Assembly: GCA_044238735.1 (NCBI GenBank)
Contig: JBIICS010000041.1
Span: 1-20,308 of the forward strand
Length of the DNA: 20,308 bases
Direction of reading: 5' to 3'
DNA from: JBIICS01 sp044238735
GTDB taxonomy: Bacteria > Bacteroidota > Bacteroidia > UBA4408
Of the stretch, positions 14,081 to 20,308 are shown in pieces; the first letter of the stretch is position 1, and each line of letters begins with the position of its first letter. Position numbers and translations under genes: made by a program. The notes beneath the pieces were generated by a model, which was given only the letters and a program-made list of their open reading frames with translations, made no database searches and was not told the DNA's origin.

Positions 14081-15163
14081 ATGGATTATACTTTTTTATA
14101 CAAAGAAATTTATGGTAACACCTATCAAAGTTACCTGTTATGCTGCTCTATTTTACTTTTAGGTGTAATTTTTAATTTGTTCTTTTCTAAATTACTTCCT
14201 CGTATTTTATTTAAATTATTTAAGCAGTATTTAAACGATGTAATATTTGAAGATTTTCTGGATCATGTAAAAAAGCCATTTCGAAACCTCGTTATTTTAA
14301 TTTTTCTTTTCCTGGCCTTTGATCAATTAGACTTCCCAAAAGAGTGGCGTTTAGTTTCGGTTGAGAAATTTGGTTTGCGCCAGTTAATATATAAGTCGTA
14401 TCAAATTTTTCTAATTATTTCTATCGCTCGCGTTTTTTTGAGAATAGCTGATTTTGTGGCCTTGGTAATGAAAAGAAGAGCCGCAAAAACACTGGGCAAG
14501 ATGGATGATATGCTAGTGCCGTTTGTTAAAGATGCAATAAAAATTAACATCGTAATTATTAGTATTCTATTTGTTTTAGGTGCTGTTTTTAATTTAAACA
14601 TAACATCCATTATTGCTGGCTTGGGAATTGGAGGTTTAGCATTTGCCTTAGCAGCAAAGGAAACGCTGGAAAATTTACTGGGATCTTTTACCATTTTTAT
14701 GGATAAGCCTTTTCAGATTGGTGATTTTATTCAGTTCGGTAATACGAGTGGCACTGTAGATAGAATTGGCTTTAGAAGCACAAGATTAATTACACAAGAG
14801 AAATCTATTTTAACCGTGCCCAATAAAAAGTTAGTTGATGCAGAGCTCGATAATTTATCTTTAAGGCCCGAGCGTAAAGTAAAATCTATAATTACACTTT
14901 CTCATGAAACAAAGTTGATGCAACTAGAGAATATTATGAAAGAGTTAGATATATTCTTACACCAACATACCTTTGTTACAAACGAGCACCGAGTTCGTTT
15001 TTACGAATACAGCGATATGGGTATTCAAATACTCATCGAATATTTTATTAATAAAACCGATTACGAAAGTTTCTTGTTAATTAAACAAGAGACAAATCTT
15101 TTTATAAAGAAAACAGTAGAATCTAACGGCGCCATGTTTGCCACAGCTGAAAAGGGGAAATAA
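14081..15163 (+). CDS. MscS-family mechanosensitive channel (360 aa)
   Basis: Four N-terminal hydrophobic helices (about 15-37, 68-86, 105-127 and 152-172) precede the pore helix. The pore-helix region carries the signature GLGIGGLAFALAAKE followed by FTIFMDKPFQIGDFI, the boundary of the beta domain. The beta domain (GNTSGTVDRIGFRSTRL and ILTVPNKKLV) and an alpha/beta C-terminal domain follow. Channels of this type open under membrane tension and release solutes after osmotic downshock; the protein sits in the inner membrane. Length is between E. coli MscS and the longer homologues because of the extra helices. It is translated just after the S66 peptidase gene and ends 71 bp from the convergent dxs gene. 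Confidence 0.95.
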   Translation: MDYTFLYKEIYGNTYQSYLLCCSILLLGVIFNLFFSKLLPRILFKLFKQYLNDVIFEDFLDHVKKPFRNLVILIFLFLAFDQLDFPKEWRLVSVEKFGLRQLIYKSYQIFLIISIARVFLRIADFVALVMKRRAAKTLGKMDDMLVPFVKDAIKINIVIISILFVLGAVFNLNITSIIAGLGIGGLAFALAAKETLENLLGSFTIFMDKPFQIGDFIQFGNTSGTVDRIGFRSTRLITQEKSILTVPNKKLVDAELDNLSLRPERKVKSIITLSHETKLMQLENIMKELDIFLHQHTFVTNEHRVRFYEYSDMGIQILIEYFINKTDYESFLLIKQETNLFIKKTVESNGAMFATAEKGK

Positions 15164-15234
15164 GATGGATTATCAGATTAATTAAAAATAAATCATGAAT
15201 TTTGAAATCTTCAAATCTGAAATCTTGAACCTAA

Positions 15235-17160
15235 TTACGCAATTGCTGCTTTAGCATTGAGCATGATTTCAAAACCGGTTTTTTCAATAGCAGCAGCATC
15301 GTAATGACATTCGGCATAAAGTTCTTTTTGCTCACCATGTTCGATAAATTTATCCGGCATACCCAAACGCTTAACCTGAGCTTGGTAGCCATGATCCGTC
15401 ATAAATTCTACGATAGCAGAGCCAAATCCACCCTGAATACATCCATCTTCAACAGTAATAACCTTATTGAACTTTGTGAAGATTTCATGAAGCATCACTT
15501 CATCCAATGGTTTTACAAATCGCATGTCGTAATGAGCAACTGAGAACCCTTGCTTTTCAAGTTTTGAAATTGCTTTTGAAGCCTCATTACCAATGTGACC
15601 AATTGTTAATATTGCAAAATCGATACCGTCTTTTATTTTTCTTCCGGTGCCCGGTTTAATTTCTTTGAATGGGGTTTTCCAATCCGTCATAACACCATTG
15701 CCGCGGGGATAACGTATTGAGAATGGACCATGTTTACCTAATTGGGCAGTATACATAAGGTTTCTTAACTCCTCCTCGTTCATAGGGGCAGAGATAACCA
15801 TATTTGGAATACAACGGAAATAAGCTATATCGAACGCTCCGTGATGGGTTGGTCCGTCAGCTCCGGCAATACCGGCTCTATCTAAACAAAACACCACCGG
15901 TAAATTCTGTAAGGCCACATCATGAACAACCGAATCGTATGCACGCTGCATAAATGAGGAATAAATATTACAAAAAGGAATTAATCCCTGAGTTGCCAAT
16001 CCTGCACTAAACGTAACGGCGTGCTGCTCTGCAATACCAACATCAAAAGCCCGATTAGGCATGGCTTTCATCATTATATTTAAAGAACAGCCCGTTGGCA
16101 TAGCAGGTGTTATACCCACAATTTTTTCATTCTTTTCGGCCAGTTCCACAATAGTATGCCCAAACACATCCTGGTACTTAGGCGGTTGAGGTTCTTTAGG
16201 TGTTACCTTTACAATTTCTCCGGTTTCTTTATTAAACAAACCCGGAGCATGCCAAACCGTTTGATTACCTTCTTCAGAAAATTTATAGCCTTTCCCTTTA
16301 ACCGTTAAACAATGTAAAATTTTTGGTCCGGGAATATCTTTTAAGTCGTTTAGTACTTTAACCAGGTGGTTAACATCATGCCCGTCAATTGGACCAAAAT
16401 ACCTGAATTTTAATGATTCGAATAAATTACTCTGTTTTAATAAGGCCGATTTAATTCCATTTTCAACTTTAGAAGCAATGGCTTGGGCATCTGGACCAAA
16501 CTTAGAAATTTTACCTAATATTTTCCAAACTTCATCTTTCACTTTGTTATAAGTATGAGAAGTGGTGATATCGGTTAGGTATTCTTTAAGCGCCCCTACG
16601 TTAGGGTCGATTGCCATGCAGTTATCGTTTAAGATTACCAGCATATTGGTATCCTCAACACCCCCGTGATTAAGCGCTTCGAATGCTAAACCAGCGGTCA
16701 TGGATCCATCACCTATAATTGCAATGTGTTGCTTTTGTTTATCGTTTTTCAATTTGCTGGCCACCGCCATTCCTAATGCAGCGGATATGGAAGTGGAGGA
16801 ATGCCCAACACCAAAAGCATCGTATTCACTTTCGGAACGTTTAGGAAAACCACTAATCCCTTTATAAATTCGGTTAGTATGAAAAACATCTCTTCGTCCG
16901 GTTAAAATTTTGTGACCGTAAGCCTGATGACCGACATCCCAAACCAATTGATCGTGAGGAGTATTAAAAACATAATGAAGTGCAACAGTTAATTCTACAA
17001 CACCCAGACTGGCACCAAAGTGACCACCTTTAACCGAAACTAAATCGATTATATATTGGCGCAGTTCATTACAAACTTGCTCCAATTGTTCCTCCGACAT
17101 TTTTCTAAGGTCTTGGGGGTATTGAATTTGAGCTAATAATTCTCCGGGTTTGAAATCCAT
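15235..17160 (-). CDS. dxs: 1-deoxy-D-xylulose-5-phosphate synthase
   Basis: The enzyme condenses pyruvate and glyceraldehyde 3-phosphate to DXP with loss of CO2, using thiamine diphosphate and Mg2+; this is the first step of the MEP isoprenoid pathway and also feeds thiamine and pyridoxal synthesis. The 641-residue protein has the normal length. Visible signatures are DVGHQAYGHKILTGRR near residue 75, the ThDP/Mg motif GDGSMTAG (from 150) ending in NDN (178-180), the pyrimidine-domain EQHAVTFSAGLA with its catalytic Glu, and DRAGIAGADGPTHHGAFD. The transketolase C-terminal domain is present to the end. A promoter with good match to the phylum's consensus lies just upstream. The gene is followed, in the opposite direction, by the MscS gene. 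It looks intact. Confidence 0.97.
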   Translation of the reverse strand: MDFKPGELLAQIQYPQDLRKMSEEQLEQVCNELRQYIIDLVSVKGGHFGASLGVVELTVALHYVFNTPHDQLVWDVGHQAYGHKILTGRRDVFHTNRIYKGISGFPKRSESEYDAFGVGHSSTSISAALGMAVASKLKNDKQKQHIAIIGDGSMTAGLAFEALNHGGVEDTNMLVILNDNCMAIDPNVGALKEYLTDITTSHTYNKVKDEVWKILGKISKFGPDAQAIASKVENGIKSALLKQSNLFESLKFRYFGPIDGHDVNHLVKVLNDLKDIPGPKILHCLTVKGKGYKFSEEGNQTVWHAPGLFNKETGEIVKVTPKEPQPPKYQDVFGHTIVELAEKNEKIVGITPAMPTGCSLNIMMKAMPNRAFDVGIAEQHAVTFSAGLATQGLIPFCNIYSSFMQRAYDSVVHDVALQNLPVVFCLDRAGIAGADGPTHHGAFDIAYFRCIPNMVISAPMNEEELRNLMYTAQLGKHGPFSIRYPRGNGVMTDWKTPFKEIKPGTGRKIKDGIDFAILTIGHIGNEASKAISKLEKQGFSVAHYDMRFVKPLDEVMLHEIFTKFNKVITVEDGCIQGGFGSAIVEFMTDHGYQAQVKRLGMPDKFIEHGEQKELYAECHYDAAAIEKTGFEIMLNAKAAIA

Positions 17161-17187
17161 CTTAATCTCTAATTAACAGTAATCTAA

Positions 17188-17218
17188 CAAATTTAAACAA
17201 TATATTGTTCGCTTGAAA
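17188..17218 (-). promoter_or_regulatory. Promoter of dxs (TTTC, 19 nt, TAAATTTG)
   Basis: The minus strand reads TTTC at 17218-17215, a 19-nt spacer, then TAAATTTG at 17195-17188, an exact fit to TAnnTTTG. Transcription would begin about 20 nt before ATG 17160. The spacer holds the palindrome ACAATATATTGT (17198-17209), which could be an operator. Confidence 0.6.
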
Positions 17219-17298
17219 ACGGTAATTTTCGGTTATATTGTGGAATAAAAACTGAATATCAGGGTTTTAACTATTTTTTAGAGAATACTTCAAGTAGA

Positions 17299-18009
17299 TT
17301 AAATCCCAAATCGCATCTGGATTACTCCCCAGAACGCCTCTTTAAAGATTCTAGTACTCATTTTAGAGGCTCCTAATATACGGTCGATAAATGTTATAGG
17401 GACCTCCACCAATTTAAACCCTAGTTTTTGGGCCTTATATTTCATTTCGATTTGGAAAGCATAACCCATAAAACGAATATTGTCTAGCGGCATTTTTTCT
17501 AATACCTGTCGTTTATAGCAAATAAAGCCGGCTGTTGTATCGTGTATACCAATCCAAAGAATTAAGTTTACATAAACAGAAGCGAAATAACTCATTAAAA
17601 TACGACCCAATGGCCAATTTTTAACTTTTCCCCCTTTGCAATAGCGAGATCCAATTGAAACATCGGCTCCGTTTACACACGCCTTATATAGGCGCTCCAG
17701 GTCATTTGGGTCGTGAGAAAAGTCGGCATCCATTTCAAATATAAAATCATACTCCCGAGCAATCGACCATTTAAAACCATGAATATAGGCAGTGCCTAAA
17801 CCCAATTTCCCTTTACGTTCTTCTATAAAAATTCTATCGGTAAACTCCAGCATCAATCTTTTAACAATCTCAGCTGTTCCATCCGGACTTCCGTCATCAA
17901 CAATTAACACATTAAACGCTTTAGGCAAAGCCATTACCGTACGCAACATTTTCTCAATGTTTTCTTTTTCGTTGTAGGTTGGAATTATAACTATGCTATC
18001 GCTTTTCAT
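17299..18009 (-). CDS. Polyprenol-phosphate mannosyltransferase-like GT2 glycosyltransferase
   Basis: The 236-residue protein matches the single-domain dolichyl-phosphate-mannose synthase type of GT2: IIPTYNEKENIEKML at the N-terminus, VLIVDDGSPDGTA, then the metal-binding EMDADFSHDP (DxD) and the acceptor region DTTAGFICYKRQVLEKM. No C-terminal membrane helices are present, as in the soluble or peripheral branch (bacterial Ppm1-like proteins). It would transfer a sugar from a nucleotide sugar to a polyprenyl phosphate at the inner face of the membrane, giving a lipid-linked donor for envelope or protein glycosylation; the actual sugar cannot be read from sequence. It sits directly downstream of nothing on its own strand and begins 23 bp from the divergent RlpA-like frame, so their promoters overlap. 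Confidence 0.93.
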   Translation of the reverse strand: MKSDSIVIIPTYNEKENIEKMLRTVMALPKAFNVLIVDDGSPDGTAEIVKRLMLEFTDRIFIEERKGKLGLGTAYIHGFKWSIAREYDFIFEMDADFSHDPNDLERLYKACVNGADVSIGSRYCKGGKVKNWPLGRILMSYFASVYVNLILWIGIHDTTAGFICYKRQVLEKMPLDNIRFMGYAFQIEMKYKAQKLGFKLVEVPITFIDRILGASKMSTRIFKEAFWGVIQMRFGI

Positions 18010-18032
18010 TTCGGATAGCTAAGATAAATACT

Positions 18033-18452
18033 TTGTTTCACAATACAATTTTTCTTTACTTAGTAAAACTTAAAAAACTCAAAAAAGCTTTATTGAACCA
18101 GTTAATATTTATATTTCTCTTTGTAATTGCTTTTCTTGGAGTGTATTCTCAACCTCCACAAACCGGAACTGCCAGCTATTATGCAAATAAATTTCACGGT
18201 AGAAAAACAGCCAGCGGTGAACGCTTTCATAAGGATAGTTTAACCGCCGCTCATAAAACCCTGGCTTTTGGCACCATAATTAAAGTAACAAACTTAAATA
18301 CAGGCGATACGATTTATGCTCGAGTAAACGACCGGATTCCACACCGGGGAAGAATTTTGGATTTAAGTGCGGCCGGTGCACGAAAACTTAACTACTTAAA
18401 ACAAGGAACCACTAAAGTAAGAGTGGAAGTTGTTAAACTACCTGCTAAATAG
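18033..18452 (+). CDS. Short RlpA-like septal/murein protein (DPBB domain)
   Basis: One double-psi beta-barrel domain fills the mature part: GTASYYANKFHGRKTASGER, then AAHKTLAFGTIIKVTN and RVNDRIPHRGRILDLS, the RlpA signatures with conserved His and Asp residues. RlpA proteins are murein-binding, some with lytic transglycosylase activity, at the septum or periplasm. There is no SPOR domain. A signal peptide precedes it (NQLIFIFLFVIAFLGVYSQ). No in-frame ATG exists: the frame opens at TTG 18033, giving a Lys-rich n-region, with another TTG at 18093 just before the hydrophobic stretch. Either could be the start, and the second gives a compact 119-residue protein. It is divergent from the GT2 gene and convergent with purD. 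Confidence 0.85.
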   Translation: MFHNTIFLYLVKLKKLKKALLNQLIFIFLFVIAFLGVYSQPPQTGTASYYANKFHGRKTASGERFHKDSLTAAHKTLAFGTIIKVTNLNTGDTIYARVNDRIPHRGRILDLSAAGARKLNYLKQGTTKVRVEVVKLPAK

Positions 18453-18537
18453 GCAAACAGTTTAAGCGTTTATAGGTTTAAAGGTCTATTCTTTAATCTA
18501 AGCGAATCAGAATTTAAAAAAATAATCAGTGCGCAAA

Positions 18538-19830
18538 CTACAAACCCATTAAATCTTTACCAATATCATTTCGGTAATACTTACCATCATACTTTATAAG
18601 TTCTGCATTTCTAAATGATTTTTGAACCGCTTCATCAATAGTATTCCCATAAGACGTAACAGCTAATACACGGCCACCATTAGTAACTATCTGACCGTTA
18701 ATTTCTTTTGTTCCCGCATGAAATAATATAGAACCGTTAGTCTCATTAAAACCAGTCATTACCTTACCCTTCTCAAAATCGCCTGGGTAACCGCCAGAAA
18801 CTAAGAATACCGTTACTGCAGTTCGGGTGTCGAGTTCAAATGATACTTTGTTTAATTCTTGTTTTGCAATTGCCACAAACACCTCCAATAAATCAGATTT
18901 AATCCGAGGTAAAACAACTTCTGTTTCAGGATCCCCCATTCGGCAATTATATTCAATTACATAGGGGTCCCCGCCTACATTCATTAGTCCAACAAAAATG
19001 AATCCCTTATACGTTATGTTTTCTTTATGCAAACCATTAACAGTAGGAATTACCACACGTTCTTCCACTTTCTTTAAAAAAGCTTCATCAGCAAATGGCA
19101 CAGGAGAAACAGCGCCCATGCCCCCGGTGTTTAAACCCGTATCCCCTACCCCTATTCGTTTATAATCCTTAGCGGCAGGTAACAATTTATAATGTTTTCC
19201 ATCCGTTAAAACAAAAACCGATAATTCAATTCCTTTTAAAAATTCCTCAATTACAACACTTGCACTGGCTTTACCAAACTTGGCATGTGCCAGCATTTCA
19301 GTTAGTTCTTTTTTAGCATCTGCTAACGTTTCGGGGATAACCACGCCTTTACCTGCGGCCAAGCCGTCAGCTTTTAAAACATAAGGGGGCTTTAAAGTTT
19401 CTAAAAAAGCGAGTCCTTCATTTAAAGTATCAGCATTAAATGTTTTATATTGAGCAGTTGGCACATTGTGGCGGAACATAAACTGTTTAGAGAAATCTTT
19501 ACTGCCCTCTAAAGTTGCCCCTAATTTTGATGGGCCTATAACCGGAATACTTTTAATTTCAGGGTCAGCAATAAAGAAATCGTAGATGCCTTCTACTAAA
19601 GGTGCTTCGGGGCCTACAACTACCATATTGATACCGTTATTTAAAACAAATACTTTAATGGCTTCAAAATCTGTTTCCGATATGTTAACGTTTTGCCCGT
19701 ATTGAGAAGTGCCCGCATTACCCGGAGCAATAAATAATTTATTTAATAACGGGCTTTGAGAGATTTTCCAGGAAAAAGCACATTCTCTTCCGCCAGAACC
19801 TAGTAATAATACGTTTAATTTATCTGTCAT
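18538..19830 (-). CDS. purD: Phosphoribosylamine-glycine ligase (GAR synthetase)
   Basis: The enzyme joins 5-phosphoribosylamine and glycine using ATP, the second step of de novo purine synthesis, in the cytoplasm. The 430-residue protein has the full three-part layout: N-terminal LLLGSGGRECAFSWKI, PEAPLVEG, the ATP-grasp segment PPYVLKADGLAAGKGVVI with EEFLKG, GVGDTGLNTGGMGAVSP, and EYNCRMGDPETEVVLPR near the metal site. The sequence GGREHA usual at the N-terminus is GGRECA here, a His to Cys change at the loop that normally contacts substrate. The start is four bases from the stop of nadD, so the two genes are in one transcript and probably translationally coupled. Confidence 0.97.
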   Translation of the reverse strand: MTDKLNVLLLGSGGRECAFSWKISQSPLLNKLFIAPGNAGTSQYGQNVNISETDFEAIKVFVLNNGINMVVVGPEAPLVEGIYDFFIADPEIKSIPVIGPSKLGATLEGSKDFSKQFMFRHNVPTAQYKTFNADTLNEGLAFLETLKPPYVLKADGLAAGKGVVIPETLADAKKELTEMLAHAKFGKASASVVIEEFLKGIELSVFVLTDGKHYKLLPAAKDYKRIGVGDTGLNTGGMGAVSPVPFADEAFLKKVEERVVIPTVNGLHKENITYKGFIFVGLMNVGGDPYVIEYNCRMGDPETEVVLPRIKSDLLEVFVAIAKQELNKVSFELDTRTAVTVFLVSGGYPGDFEKGKVMTGFNETNGSILFHAGTKEINGQIVTNGGRVLAVTSYGNTIDEAVQKSFRNAELIKYDGKYYRNDIGKDLMGL

Positions 19831-19833
19831 AAC

Positions 19834-20308
19834 TTATTTTTTATAAAAATGCATTTCGCTCATGTATTTAAAAGAAGCCTCCGGCATAAAAAATTCTACA
19901 TTTTTACCCGCCTTAACTGCATCTCGAATAAAGGTACTGCTAATTTCTACAACCGGAGCCTCTGTAAAGATAACAGAAGGATGATCCTTAAAATTACCCC
20001 CATCATAACCAGGCCTTGGATAAACTAAAAGTTTATAGTTCCCTAATATACTCTCGTAACTCTTCCACTTATTAAAGGTTTGAAGATTATCACTTCCAAT
20101 GATAAGGTAAAATTGATGCTGTGGGTATTTCTCGCTCAGATATGCCAGTGTTTTAACGGTATAGGATGGTTTTTCGAGATTAAACTCTATATCGCTTACA
20201 CTGTATTTATAATTATTTTCAATTGCCAGCCTAACCATTTCCAGCCGCTGCCGATCGTGGAGTAAAGTGTTTTTTGTTTTTAACGGATTATGAGGAGTAA
20301 CTACAAAC
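19834..20308 (-). CDS. nadD: Nicotinate-nucleotide adenylyltransferase, N-terminus outside window
   Basis: The frame is open to the right edge and reads FVVTPHNPLKTKNTLLHDR, then RLEMVRLAI, the standard NadD segment after the N-terminal nucleotide-binding GxFxPxHxGH motif, which therefore lies beyond 20308. An internal ATG at 20238 is not the start. Further signatures are FYLIIGSDNLQTFNKW and the C-terminal EISSTFIRDAVKAGK (ISSTxIR, nucleotide-binding). The enzyme makes deamido-NAD from nicotinate mononucleotide and ATP, in NAD synthesis, in the cytoplasm. It is upstream of purD with a four-base gap, consistent with a housekeeping operon. Confidence 0.95.
   Translation of the reverse strand, partial: FVVTPHNPLKTKNTLLHDRQRLEMVRLAIENNYKYSVSDIEFNLEKPSYTVKTLAYLSEKYPQHQFYLIIGSDNLQTFNKWKSYESILGNYKLLVYPRPGYDGGNFKDHPSVIFTEAPVVEISSTFIRDAVKAGKNVEFFMPEASFKYMSEMHFYKK

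Noticed and set aside
14401..14694. Minus-strand 97-codon frame inside the MscS gene
   Set aside because: It is antisense to conserved MscS sequence.

Overview
The window looks like a chromosomal segment of an AT-rich Bacteroidota. The evidence is Bacteroidota-type housekeeping proteins (TlpA-like thioredoxin, M13 metallopeptidase, Dxs, RlpA, PurD, NadD), near absence of Shine-Dalgarno sequences, and two promoters of the Bacteroidota type (TTTC, 19 nt, TAnnTTTG). I cannot name a genus from sequence alone. It divides into three blocks.

Left block (1 to about 3.9 kb, minus strand, very AT-rich): a RiPP locus of class I lanthipeptide type. In transcription order it holds a precursor peptide (start 3751), an exported S9 oligopeptidase B-like serine peptidase, and a lantibiotic dehydratase that runs off the left edge. 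Two of the three genes carry repeat-associated frame breaks. The precursor leader contains a 16-bp tandem duplication that destroys the frame; removing one copy restores a textbook leader of 73 codons. The dehydratase is split by a run of 12 A; with 11 A the two halves join. The locus is therefore either decaying or switched by slippage, unless these are assembly errors.

Middle block (about 3.9 to 10.0 kb, mostly minus strand): a compact cassette of accessory genes that I read as a small integrative element. It has a tyrosine recombinase at the right end (with two substituted catalytic positions), a divergent pair of unrecognised genes (168 and 395 aa) separated by a striking array of GAGACGTMTC-type repeats nested in 18-bp and 19-bp inverted repeats, an excisionase-like HTH protein, a small very acidic protein, and a 546-aa zinc-finger/glycine-zipper/RecA-like ATPase carrying a RadA-like KNRF motif. 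I see no relaxase or transposase. A 14-bp imperfect direct repeat (12/14) flanks the block at 3896 and 10002 and is a weak candidate attachment site. If it is correct, the element is about 6.1 kb and sits directly upstream of the RiPP operon.

Right block (about 10.1 to 20.3 kb): core chromosome. After a hairpin-dense intergenic region come a TlpA-like thioredoxin and an M13 metallopeptidase (minus strand, operon), then an S66 LD-carboxypeptidase and an MscS-family channel (plus strand, operon). These are followed by Dxs and a dolichyl-phosphate-mannose-synthase-like GT2 (minus), a short RlpA-like protein (plus), and PurD with NadD (minus, operon; NadD truncated by the right edge). The block serves cell-envelope upkeep, isoprenoid precursor synthesis and nucleotide/NAD synthesis and looks intact.
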